DNA from: Pyrrhosoma nymphula
Lineage: Eukaryota > Arthropoda > Insecta > Odonata > Coenagrionidae
Reading direction: 5' to 3'
NCBI GenBank assembly: GCA_963573305.1
Contig: OY754339.1
Coordinates: 74,633,376-74,697,375, forward strand
Length of the DNA stretch: 64,000 nucleotides
A model generated the notes under the pieces. That model ran no database searches. It saw only the letters and a list, made by a program, of their open reading frames with translations, and had not been told where the DNA came from. The translations under genes and the position numbers were made by a program. Shown piece after piece: positions 35,575-46,900 of this stretch (position 1 is the first letter of the stretch; each line of letters starts with the position of its first letter).

Positions 35575-36249
35575 TGACTGCTGAGAATGATTCGGGACAT
35601 AAAATATCAAAGGAGGGAAATGATATCCGTGGAGTGATTTGAACTACATTCTTTCATGGTAGCGTTAGAAGTAATAGTGGATGTGGTTTTTCGGTTCTCC
35701 GACAACCAACAAGAAACCATAAGGCTCTTCGATTAGAGGCAAGCGACATGGGAGATGTATACTCCGTGCCATTTGCCCGCGACCTTCTCATTAAGTCGGT
35801 GGGCTCCGAAACCCGCCGCTCCAATAAGGCTATCGGTGGATCAGTGGAAGGCCGGCTTACCTACGTCTTAACAAGGAGGCCCTTTGACAAACGCCAGATT
35901 CATTTGCGGAGCGCAGGTACCCTCTCGCATGGATTCTCGCCATCGTCTTTCAGTCGACGTGCCCGAATATGCGCCGACTAGAAACGTTGGAAGTGACGCT
36001 AAACTCGTAAATTGAGAGGCAATCGCGGGAGTTTGTCGCCGGTCGCAGTGGCGCGGAGCGAGGACCGAGCATCGTGCCTTGTGAGACCAGAGCGAGAGAC
36101 ACCGCCGACCGCTCTTTTTATAACCGAATGAATGAATGAGTCCACCCACCAAGCGGCCCTCAATGACGGAAATCACCTCGGTTGTCCACAGCGATGAGGA
36201 AAACCAGTTTTTTAAAAAGCCGATCCACCTGGGTTTTCCATTAAGCTAA
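35575..36249. other. Non-coding, with a possible minus-strand core promoter
   Basis: GC-rich from about 35740 to 36180. Contains the TATA-like site listed separately. Two overlapping frames on opposite strands (35748-35981 plus, 35868-36176 minus) show no recognisable domain. Confidence 0.4.
36115..36122 (-). promoter_or_regulatory. TATA-box candidate, minus strand
   Basis: Reading the minus strand, GGTTATAAAAAGAGCGG is followed about 30 bases later by TCTCACAAGG in a GC-rich context (36000-36115). That is the spacing expected between a TATA box and a transcription start. No exon or start codon with recognisable protein follows, so this remains a candidate only. Confidence 0.25.
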
Positions 36250-36259
36250 ATTTTTTTTA

Positions 36260-36740
36260 AATCAGAAAAAAAACCCTTTTCTCCCTTAGTTTACAACATA
36301 ATGATTTTTTAAGGAGTATTGTAATTTGTAAGAGTATTGCAAATGACTATTGTTTCAAACGTTTTTTGATTGGACCAATAATTAGCTCAAGGGGTGGAAA
36401 AAATAGGGGTTGAAGGACAAAAAAAATCATAACTCCTTTATTATTTACAGCATAGGATCCGTTTTAAGTTATCTGAAATTGACAAAAAAATATCTACAAC
36501 GTTTGTTTAAAACATTTTTTTACGACCAACCGTTATTGCAAGGGGTGGCAACGTACCCATTTGTATTTTAGGGGTTGAAGGACAAAAAAAATCATTACTC
36601 CCTTAATATTTACAGTAAAAAATCCGTTTAAAGTTTTCTGAAAGTTTCAGAACAATATCTACAACTTTTGTTTACAAAATGTTTTTGTACGACCAACCAT
36701 TCTAACCAAGGGGTGCCAATGTTACCTATTTGTATTTTAA
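36260..36740 (+). repeat. AT-rich tandem repeat, about three diverged units
   Basis: Blocks recur in the same order: ACTCCxTTA-TTTACA, AAAATCCGTTT-AAGTT, ATATCTACAACxTTTGTTT, ACGACCAACC and AAGGGGTGG. The AAGGGGTG landmark starts at 36389, 36540 and 36719, giving spacings of 151 and 179 bases. The second and third intervals also share GGGTTGAAGGACAAAAAAAA and TATTTGTATTTTA-like text. A more diverged leading unit starts near 36270 (CTCCCTTAGTTTACAACATA). It may be a minisatellite or the internal array of an unrecognised element. Confidence 0.65.
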
Positions 36741-38044
36741 AATATCTTAAAATGTCTATTATTGCCGTTTTAAATACGAAAAATTTCCTAGGAGAACAAT
36801 ATTCTTTTGTTCATTAAAATATGAAGTCATTGAGCTACGAGTTTGCTTTTTAGACTAAAATGAAGCCAAATCTTCATAGCTTATAATTTAGCAACCGATG
36901 TCTCAATTGACCGATAAACTGAGAAGTTTGAGCTTTTCGCATAAAATCTATCTAATTTCAGAGCTTTTGCCACTTCCGTTGCTACGTATTTATTTCATTG
37001 TTACTTCGCCTTGCAATACGCATTGCAGGCTAATATACTTATGTTTCAGCTCAAATTAAATTCCAAACAACTAAAATATATCGTATAGGTAATAAGTGTC
37101 GATAAAAAGGAGCATTTACGAAAAAACAACGTCTCGCTAGTCACCGAGGGAGGTTTCAGCTTTGAAAGGAAGCGGCCGCTCCTGGAAATTTCAGTCGGGG
37201 TGAATATTTTGCGGCGATTCAGCGCTAGTCAGCGGCAGAGAGCGTACTGACGTCATGATTTCAAAACACGTGTTCTCATTGGCTGATTTCTCCCGCCATC
37301 TAAAGCTCATGCATGTACTACAGTGCTTATTTCCTCCAATTCACCATGTTACAGAATCACACAATTTTACCACGCAGGTGGCACGTGGCAATACTTATCT
37401 GGCTAAAACTCGGCCAATATCAAGTTGATTGCGCTGAAACTTGCACGCATACTTTATCCGAATGCAACTAAGCTACTCGTGTTGTTCCCTAGTATTTATT
37501 AAAAATATGAGCTTCGAAATCTACCTGTGCCTGTGGGCCAATGCCGAAAGGGAATATTTTTGCTTGTGGGATTTTTTGTTTTGTTATTTTTTAAAGGTCC
37601 TGATTGTTTTTTTATTTTTTATTGGCTTTTTGTGGTAACTGCATATTTTCGATGCAAAGATTATTTCTTTATAATTGTTTAAGCATGTGCACACAAACGC
37701 TATTTTTCAGTTTTAATACATCTTAAGGATTCCTGTCACCATTTTGGCACCAAATGCAGGAATTTGACATCAGTGACAACAAGCATAGGATTGCCCATGA
37801 ATATTTTTTGAAGAGCAGTCAGAACCAATTCATAAACCTATCTTTAACATTCCTGCGAAGCATGATTAAGCCTACTTAACTTCTAGTCCCCACGATGAGT
37901 AAGGGTAACTTAACTAGAATGCATTGAAGAAATCTGGATTTTTCAATACATAGCTGAATACAATTTGCTGTCTCGTTATCAGAGCAAAGAATTATAAAAA
38001 TCAGCAACATACTACGCTTATTCCCTCACAAATGCAAGTGTTAT
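36741..38044. other. AT-rich non-coding stretch
   Basis: No gene was recognised. The 65-codon frame at 37441-37638 is hydrophobic (phenylalanine- and leucine-rich) but arises from T-rich DNA. The GC-richer part at 37140-37300 resembles nothing I can name. Confidence 0.45.
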
Positions 38045-38175
38045 CATCGCCGGCCTCGGTGGCGGTGGGGTAGTGTCCTCACCTGCTAACTCGATGTTCG
38101 CGAGTTCGAGTCGCGCCTGGGTGGTGTTTCTTCCACTCAGTCGCAGTCAGTCGAAAGCGTAACCAAAAATATATT
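38045..38175 (+). repeat. tRNA-derived SINE
   Basis: GCCGGCCTCGGTGGCGGTGG (38050 on) with box A-like GGCGGTGGGGTAGTG, then box B GAGTTCGAGTCGCG (38103-38116), gives a clear tRNA-like head. The 3' end does not pair with the 5' GCCGGCC as a real acceptor stem would. The body continues as CCACTCAGTCGCAGTCAGTC into AT-rich DNA. Confidence 0.65.
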
Positions 38176-38584
38176 GCGCATAACGAAACCAAAAAAATAA
38201 TATATCGATATTCATTCTTAAATAAATTAAAAACAAAGATTTTTTATTCAAAGCATTGTAAATGTAATTACCAAGAGCCAAAAAATAAATGACACCTACC
38301 CAAACCCCAAAAATGGGTAAAATAAATAAAAAAAATTAACATAGTTTTTCCCATATTTATTGTTTTTTAGGGGGTTTAAAACATAAATCCGAGAGTATTT
38401 GTGGGTCGGGTAGAATTACAACACCGCGGTTGTTGGTTTTGCCACCACAAAATAACCAACCACCCAGAGCTAAAAATACTTAACAATGATGATTCATCTA
38501 CTGATTACATCTTTCGCCAAGTGCCTACGTCAAATGAAATGCATACAAACGAAAGCCCGCAACCTGCCCTGGATTTTCAGAAAA
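38176..38584. other. AT-rich sequence between opposed SINEs
   Basis: May include the 3' bodies of the two flanking SINEs, which point towards each other. Boundaries are not visible. The 80-codon frame at 38401-38643 runs into the SINE head and is not called. Confidence 0.4.
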
Positions 38585-38665
38585 CACCCACGCGGATTCG
38601 AACAAGCGATCTCAGGGTAGGCGATTATAACTTCCGCCGCTGAGACTAAGCCAATGAAGGGATCG
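38585..38665 (-). repeat. tRNA-derived SINE head, minus strand
   Basis: On the minus strand GGCTTAGTCTCAGCGGCGG (box A region) is followed by TTGTTCGAATCCGCGTGGG (box B) at tRNA-like spacing. The surrounding bases do not complete a tRNA acceptor stem. It is convergent with the plus-strand SINE at 38045. Confidence 0.6.
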
Positions 38666-41600
38666 TCACCTTCTTACCCAAGGGCCAGAACAATACGCGT
38701 TCCCACTTCCCCACCCGGGACCTGTCCTCGTCACCAAAAGTAACTCACGGGAAGACGGGAGGAGTGGCTTGGAGATAAAGAAACGGTAAGACTCTGCGGA
38801 GACACGATGCAATAACGAATGAAGGGTTAGAGGGGGGAAAGAAGAGTCCGTCCCGGATCCAGAGCACCCCGACACTTTTAAGTCGCTAAGGAGTCGCAGA
38901 AATACGCGCCGTCGTCTGTCCTGTGTGAGTGGAGGGTGGCGATAAGGGAGGGGGGGAAGGTAGGGGGAGGTCACCCGCTTCAGTGCTTTATTGAGAGCGG
39001 ACGAAGGGGTGAGTAGGGGTAGGGCGGCCGGCTGCTGATTGATGCGGCACGTAAGTCTTGCGTCGCCCTCGTACCTCACTGGGAGGGCCTCTCCCTTCGG
39101 TCGTGGGCCGAAAATCTCTCTGGGCTTGGGGGCGTGAATTACGCACTCCTCCCAGCGTAAATATAAGGTCGCCCAACTGATCCTCCGGGAGCTCTGCGGC
39201 GGGTAAACTTAAATTGGGCGAGAACTATTCACGTATGGTAATGGACTAAAAAAAAAAGAATTCCGATGAAGATTTATTGAATTCACCTAAGAAAATTCAC
39301 AACTCTCGCACACATAATAATTGACGCATCTAATGCGTATATTACCATTCAAAATTACACTCAAGACAGCGGTAGCGAACAACAACGGTTTCTATAGAGT
39401 TGAACTTCGGCAAGAATTATTCAAACGTTTTGAAGCGGATTTTTCGAGAAGAAGATATGAATTCAATTCAATTCGTTGCCGTGCACATTTTACTCGCAAC
39501 GCGTTTGCATTTTCCCGGACTGGAAATCTTCAAATATCAAAACATTCCTCTCGTCATGCGGCACTTAGAATAATCTTAAGTCGACTATCAGCGGTAGGAG
39601 ACTTGGCTTGTTAGGAGATTAAGCTACTAGGATTACTCCGCACCATTAAATCTAGCATCCTCATCCAAAGACAAACACAATATTCGGGCTCAAGACAAAA
39701 TTTAATACCCAGCCTTTGGATTGTCACATCGGCACGATACTGACTTGGCTGCCGCAGGCTTTTATTTCAATACCGGCAAGCTATTGTAAAATGATAACGA
39801 GGTTCAGTTGTTACGCAATGTGGATATTTGCATCCACATTATTGGATTGGTTGGGAATTAAAATGGGCATGTGAAAGAGGCATAAATCAATTACAAGTAG
39901 ACTCTCATTGCATCATGAATAAACTTTTATAATTACACTGAGGTAAATATAAAAAAATCCCCATACAATACTTTCGTGGATTAAAATCTCCGAAGGCTGA
40001 CGTCAGCATCATCGTTAAACCAATTTGACGTTACACAATATATTAGTTGTTTGAAATTTCATTCGGGTGAGAAATAATAATAATTATATTTAGGAGATAC
40101 GATAGTTTGGAATTGCTAGGAATACTGCCCAATGTGCAATTAGTATCGCGCTCAACTCAGCAAATTTTTCATCAACGCAGAAAGAAGTTTCCTTCCTCAA
40201 TTATATTTCTATGATAACAATTTTCGCTTCCTTCGTAAAGCTGCAAATGTACAAAAAGGAAAGTCAATTCGCAAACACAAGTGTTCATGCTCCACAAGAC
40301 GTACACTTAACAGCAGTGAGATTACCCCTGAAGTACTCACAAACGTTCACGGGCGCCATGCAGGGAAGCGTATCTCAACCTCTTTTTTTTGCAGTTGCCT
40401 CTCTGCCCACGCGCATATCAAAGCTATCAACTCGACGCTTTCCCTGGGCGGACAATACATATTGGGGAATGAGACAAACAAGGGGGGTGGCGAAAGACAC
40501 AAGAGGGAACAAGCGAGGGACATTAATTCTCAAAGGACGGCTGCTCTACACGCCGAACCACATCGAGGACTCTGATTCGCCTCTCACGGCGAGAGGCGTT
40601 CATTCGTCGTCCCACCCCTGATCCATCCGGACGCGCGGAAATGTGAAAGTGCCAAGTGTGAGCACACAAACACAGAAGTGGAAGTGGCGCTCGCATCACC
40701 GCGGAAAAAAACACGGGCAGAGCAGACGCGCACGCAAACAAACGCACTCGCACATACATGCGTCAAGTGGAATAACAAGATGCGCAGGTGCGCGAAAGTG
40801 CGGAAATTAAAAAAAGTCCGATCACCCTGGGGACGACCAAACGACATTTTTCGTGCCCGCGACTAAAAATGTTTTCTAAATACGCAGCGCCGCGATTTCC
40901 ATAACAACCACGTTCCCATCAAGCGCACTTGACACTCACACCCCACACGCTAGATGGCACCAGCGTCCTCACTTCCGCTCCCCGCGGCGCGGCGGTCCTT
41001 ATAAGCGAGTTATATTCAAAACTGCTTTGCCGAGTGTCCCTCCGTGGCGACGACGTCACGTTCTGGTTCAACGGCTGACCACCAGGCGGCAGGAGCTGTG
41101 GCGGCGTGATAAATGCCCGGTGATAACCGCACTGAATTGTGTGTCCAGGTGTTGCTAACACTCCTCCTTCACCCCGTCCCCACCCACCTCGTGATATTGT
41201 TAAAAACTTAGATTTGTTTCCCATGCCCACGGTTGCTACTGTTTGCTGTGACAACCGTGCTGGATTCACCCTCCGCGCATTCGCATGCAAACACAGAAGA
41301 GATTCGCCCCTCCCACAATGCCCTCCCCTCCCACCTCATTCCACGCACCTCCGAGTCATGTCCCCGCGTGATGTTTGCACGCTTTCGCACGCAATTAGCG
41401 GACTAATTGTTTGAAAACATCCGACTCCCGCGAGATAGCCGATTCTTTTCCATTTGGAAATCTGATAATTCGCACCCAGCCCTCCACAATTCCACCGCGT
41501 TCCTCTCCTCCCACTGTTTTAATTCCGCTCCGTCTGAAATGTAAAAGGTGTGTGCCTCTCACGATAAATGAAACAATGAACTTCTGTTCGCGGAGAGGTG

Positions 41601-42949
41601 GAATATTTGCTGACGCATTTATTGATCGTGGGCCTTGATCCGTAAACCAATCAGACCTTCAAAAGCGGTATGACAAAAAGTGTTCAATTAGTAAAAATAA
41701 ACGACGAAAACATGACATCACATTGTTTAATTTTTTACGCCGACTGTGGAATAAAATCGCAGAGATAAGCAAGCAAATAGGAACTCAGGCAAATACGGAT
41801 CTTAGGCAAATGTTTTGTCAACCAACATTATTTGTTTACCCAATAATCGGCATTGTTGGTCTAAAACAATAGCGGATGAGCTCATAAACTACAAAAGTAG
41901 GTGTTTAATTCATTAAATTCATTAAACCATCCGAAAAATAGGAATAATCTCACCGCTGTTTTGGTTTACGAACGGAATTCAGGTGATATGATTATCATTT
42001 TTCCTCAATTAAATTGCTGCGTCACAACTTAATAAGAGAAATTGATCTCGAACGCATCAATTTCTGAACTGAAAAACTATAATGGTGGAAAAAGTCATAA
42101 ATACGCGTTTAATGCAGTGACGCCATCAACATCAGAAACCAGAAATCCGAAGAATGATTCGCTACAGCTCTCCACTTCGCTCTTATAACATCTGACCACC
42201 TTAATCTTTAGCTAGATGCCGCTCACAATGGAAGAGAGGCTGATTAGTAAAAACATTCCTAAAAAACCCATAGACCTTGACAATTCTTGAGTAGCATGGA
42301 TCTACGTTCATAGAGTGGTTCCCGAGCACCATACGTGACGAATTTGAAGGTTATATGCTCGGGCAATTGACAAAATTGCGCTCGACACTATCATCACAAA
42401 AAATATATGTCAACATAAATGTTCATGCTCGGGACAAGATTGGAAGGCTGTAACTTACTAGGTCCCTCGATACCTTCACTCCTCCATTAATACCTATGAA
42501 AGTAACGACAAGATTCTAATATTTCAACCCGTTTAAATTTCAATCACGTCGTAAGTCGTAATATGCGATGAAAATAGCATTTCAAAGGGAAAGTGAATTT
42601 AGCATAATACAAAATTGGACAACAATGATCTTTTCAGGAAAGGAATACAGTAATTCAGGAAGCAAAGCAAAGATCGTAGTGCATCGAAGACGTTAATGGA
42701 TGTTAGACGAGGCAGTCAAGCAAGATAACTAAACAGAGGTATTCTAGTGTATTTGAACGCCTGTATTAAAAGGGTGCTGTGCGTGAACAACTTCTCCATG
42801 TATTACTGAAGTATTATTAATCAATTCTCAAAAATATGCTAGATCGAGTGGGCAAAATATTTTTACATGAAAATAGCATAGCAATCAACTGCGACTTTCT
42901 TAATCAAATTAATATACTGCGATTAACGATGCCAAGAGGCTTCCACGAG
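38666..42949. other. Long non-coding stretch with GC-rich islands
   Basis: GC-rich parts at 38680-39180 and 40360-41540 alternate with AT-rich DNA. Frames of 60-137 codons overlap on both strands in the GC-rich parts with no motif. A TATA-like CTTATAAGGACC lies on the minus strand near 40998, again without a supporting exon. No repeat boundary was identified. Confidence 0.45.
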
Positions 42950-43345
42950 TGTGGAGAAGCACTTTGATGATAGGGTAATGCAAGGGGTTGCAGAATGGCG
43001 TGTTGTGCAGATGGAGAGCAGGAAGAATAAGAGCGAGAACCGATGGAGACGGACGAGAGGGCGGAGAGAGGTTGAGAAAAGAGGAAGGAGGAATGGGAAA
43101 GAGGAGAAAGAGGAGGAAAGGGAAGGAGGGGGAGGAGGAGAAGGGGATGGCTCTCCTCAGCAGAGGAGAGGGAGAGTGGAGAAGAGATGCCCTGGGAGAT
43201 AATTTAAGGGAGGAAAGAGGGCTCGCCCTTCTCGCTTGCTTCAAGTGGGAGCGGGGCGGGGGAATGGGAGGGAAGCGATAAGCAGAGAGAAAGAGGCACG
43301 GGTGGGCAGGGGAGGGGTAGAAGGAGAGGAAGAAATACGCGGGAA
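42950..43345. repeat. Polypurine tract, about 400 bases
   Basis: The top strand is dominated by G and A (runs such as AGGAAGGGGGAGGAGGAGAA near 43120). Long frames on both strands (up to 197 codons, 42909-43502 minus) are arginine/glutamate/glycine-rich or proline/serine/leucine-rich translations of this skew. Sequence of this kind can adopt triplex (H-DNA) structures in vitro. No gene is called. Confidence 0.7.
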
Positions 43346-43655
43346 GGGTGCACCTTTCGGGTTCCGAGGTGATTGGAGGAAGGCGGGAGACACGCGGGGC
43401 CGAGATGACATATCCGGAAAAGGGCTGTCTTCTATTTCTTGGTCGGCCCACGCCACCCCTAGGGCCCGGCCTGCGCTCAATATCCATACATACTATAGAC
43501 ACATCTATATGTTATCTTGATACAGCTAATTTGAGATGATCTTTTGTGAATAGTTGGATAGCGAATCAGTTCTCTTCGTATGCCAATATCTAATACGGTA
43601 CTATCCGTTTTGAATACGTTCCTTATTGATCTAACATTTTCCCGGTGAATGTGAT
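43346..43655. other. Non-coding, nothing recognised
   Basis: A GC-rich start gives way to AT-rich DNA before the palindrome. CCCGGTGAATGTGATG at about 43641-43655 echoes the CCCGGTGAAATAC of the palindrome's right arm, so the element or an older copy may extend slightly further left. Confidence 0.4.
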
Positions 43656-43912
43656 GTAGAAATGTTTCACAGGTATTCCACCGGGCAATAAGCTTCATGT
43701 CTGCCGACGTTTCGAAGAACGACTTGTTCCTCATCATTAGGGCTTTGGAATCCCGTATGACTCAAATTTGGCCGTTATTTTGGGTATAAATAACGCCCAA
43801 AATTGACTCGTACGGCGTTCCGAAGCCCTGATGATGACGAACAAGTCGTTCTCCGAAACGTCGGCAGACATGACGCCTATTACCCGGTGAAATACCCGTG
43901 AAACATTTCTAC
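43656..43912. mobile_element. 257-bp palindromic (foldback) element
   Basis: Long imperfect inverted repeat. The left arm is GTAGAAATGTTTCACAGGTA, TTCCACCGGGCAATA, TGTCTGCCGACGTTTCG and GAACGACTTGTTC. The right arm returns GAACAAGTCGTTC, CGAAACGTCGGCAGACA, ATTACCCGGTGAAATACC and GTGAAACATTTCTAC. The centre, at about 43770-43800, contains TTTGGCCGTTATTTTGGG and its partner. Each arm, read outward, contains a C-T-(G/A)-ATGA, short stem, GAAAC arrangement. A deleted relative lies at 344-447. It has no coding capacity and no obvious target duplication. The CGAAACGTCGG block and hammerhead-like core recall Penelope-like element ends, an unproven link. Confidence 0.7.
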
Positions 43913-46900
43913 TTTCCTTCTTGCTTCTTAATAGATGCATACCTAGTACCTCCATATTATATCAGTGTTTTACGGTAATCATGCTTGTAGTCAAAGTGGA
44001 AGCTCACCAATATTTGCGGACAGAAGTGGTTCAGGATACAATATGTAGAAAAGGACGAGTGTTGGAGGCAATATATCGGAGAAACTTTCGCCGTGGGACA
44101 TGGTCTTCATATTCACGACCACAAAATTCCCGCCGAAGGAGCGAGTGGAAGGCACGAGGACATAGGACACGAGGACAGAGGACACGAGCCGTGGAAAGTG
44201 GAGGGCGTATGGTGAGAGGACGAGAGTGAAGTGTATGTGAAAGGAGTGCCTAGCAGTGTCTCCCTCTGTTTTTGTTGCTCTAGCTAGCAGTGTCTCCCCC
44301 TGTCACTCACGGTGAGTGTAAAACAGGAATCGGTGTATAGCAGCTTAACAGTTCGGCAGAGTACCTCTCGTGTTTTGCGCTTATTCCGTCAGTTCTAGAG
44401 ATATACTGTGGTTAAAACTATATCCTTCGATTCACACTGAAGTTCGCCTGCTTCGAACTTTCCTAGTAATCTAATAAGTCTATGGTGTGTAGGAATCTCT
44501 AGTGCCTCCCAACCTAGTTCTTCTTTCATCAGCCGTGTTACACTCCGCGTCATTTGCGTGATCGGCCCATCCGAGGGCTGTGCAATCAGTACGGATGAAT
44601 GAATGACTTCATCAGGACGAAAATGCCCTTAATTCTCATTGCATTTGCTTCGCCTCCTTGAAGAGCTATTGGTTGAGGAATGTATGGGTTCTCATGTAAA
44701 TACATTCTGGTGCATTAATGCATACATTCTCAAGTGGATAATTCTTAATTACTCCAACAAAAGAACTATAGCGTGGTCATAATTTTGTTTTGTTAATAAG
44801 GCCTTATGGCTGGCACAAAACTCTTGATGCCAAACTTAATCTACGCTAGGTAATGCATTTGAGGTAACTGTCAAAGGAGGATAATTAAGCTGTCACCATT
44901 ATGTGCCTGGCAATCTAAACAAATCCAAATAGAAAAATGTAACTTTAGTGCATAAAACATCAAATTACAATAAATTGAAATCCTGCCAAATACAGTAAAA
45001 ATATATGAAGCAGCAATGATTACACGACTAAAACGTTTAAGAAGCCCTCATGCAAGCAATGATTTAAAATAATGAATTCTGACACAATTAAAGGGACGCC
45101 GATTCTAATTTTCACTCAGATTGCAAAGCAAGTACCGAGTAAGACTAAGCGAAACGATCTCCCATTTATTTTGAATACCAATGCCTCAAGAGACAGACGT
45201 GCGCGGAATTCACTCGATCTGGCCAAATGGATGGCCAGATGAGCTTCCCTGATTTCTTCGGAATCGCGCTGGTGGCTCTTCCGATATTCTCCAAGCGATC
45301 TTACTTTACAAACAAATAACAACCCTACCTTAATAGCACACATCACAAAAATGAGAATCATTAAAATAAAAAAAAAGTCTCACTCATGCTGACAAAGCAG
45401 CAAATTCCCTCTCCAATTTCGAGTACTCGATACCATAATAAATGTACAGATTAAATAATATACTGTAGCATCGGAACCTTAACTTTACCTTGCCTAATGC
45501 GTTCCGTTCCATTTACGAATATTATCGCTAAAGGGCGCATTTAAATCCATACGATGCATTGAATAAATAACTCAAATATGCGTTTAAACGGTGTAAAAGG
45601 AGGATAGAAATAGGCAATCGAGGTTAACCACGCAAGAAATTACGATGATATTGGATTGTGCATAAAATGGCTTTCAATACCGCAAATGACATTAGCCGTC
45701 TACAGAAGCTTACGATAGCTCTCAGACTATTTCTTCTCTCATATAAGCACAGACTTTGGCACCTTAACCGTTTTTAAAACCATACATAACAAGAAAAAAT
45801 TCAAATATAGGTCGGTACCTACATGCTACTGATAGTAACTATTTTACTCAAGTTTCTGAGGCCCGAAAATTTACATGTTATGACAAACGAAATGTTTAAA
45901 GTCGACAGGAAAAACACATTGTTAAGTTAAAAGTTCCTAATAAAGGGCATGTTACATACTACGAAATGAAAGTTCATTGGAGATATTGAATCGGGTCTGC
46001 TCACAGCAGCGGTGTAGTTAAATGCACGATATATTATCAAGAAGCCCTGTACTTTCGCGGAGGTCTTTCTGAGCATTCACGCTTTGTCACCACTAGTAGA
46101 TCCAGTCGCGCACGCAACCGTCTCTTGTGACGGAGCCATTGGCTTCACAAGACCGGCGTCCGTGGGGTGGGCGAGGGAACAAGATAAAACATTCTCTCCA
46201 GCCAATGTTTAATTATGCATGCCAATGTTGACGCTAGTGTATTCTCGACGCACCGGAAGAAAAGAACCTTTATCGGCCGTCCGTATGCGTTCGTATCGGC
46301 GGAAGAAGAGCGAACGCGGGAGCGGGAAAGCGATGGCAGGGCTGGCCGCACCCGGTGGCTCTCTGAAGAGTGCGTCATGGTGTATGGGGGGCGGTGTTAA
46401 GTTAACGCGGGGTTCGAATCGGCGTCCTCGAGCAGTTGAGGGGGCGGTAATGGCGTCGGACGGCAGTGACCAAGTGCCGCTGCCCCCGCAAGTCATTATA
46501 GATCGGGATGGTATGCTGCTCTCCCGCCGGGGCAGAGGGGAATACGGGAAGGGGCGTGGCCCCTAGCCATAGGCGTGGCTTCTTGAGTCCACGTGCTATT
46601 TTTTCAACCCATTCGCAAATAGGAACCCCGCGATTTGAATCTAGAGGGAGCTAGGTTACCTGTTGCTGAGGTAGAAGCCGCTCACCCGATACATTGCCGA
46701 AGATATGCAGCCCTGCAACTCCCTGGCCGACACATTCACGGCAGGGAACAAACGTCGTCAATTCACGCGCGGATTATATTACAAACTAAAGACAGAAGCC
46801 GCTTTCCAGTCATAGATTAAAGAGTTCGCCAGAGCACCACGACGAATGTTTCACGACTCCAACCACGAGCGTACCCGTCTGGGAAAACTAAGACCCGGAT

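Noticed and set aside
38049..38124. Functional tRNA gene
   Set aside because: The A and B boxes are good, but the 5' GCCGGCC has no complementary 3' acceptor strand, so a SINE head fits better. The same reasoning applied to the other tRNA-like heads.
40985..41000. TATA-like CTTATAAG on the minus strand
   Set aside because: It is a short palindromic motif in GC-rich DNA with no downstream exon. Similar matches at 25056 were rejected for the same reason.
42909..43502. 197-codon minus-strand frame
   Set aside because: It is a translation of the polypurine tract's complement (proline, serine and leucine runs), with long frames on the opposite strand as well.
44036..44130. Possible GIY-YIG-like text (QYIGETF) near the 43.7 kb palindrome
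   Set aside because: Only seven residues fit, and the surrounding frame does not continue as a Penelope-like endonuclease.
44250..44303. CRISPR-like direct repeats
   Set aside because: There are only two copies with a 14-base spacer in a eukaryotic context, so this is a local duplication.
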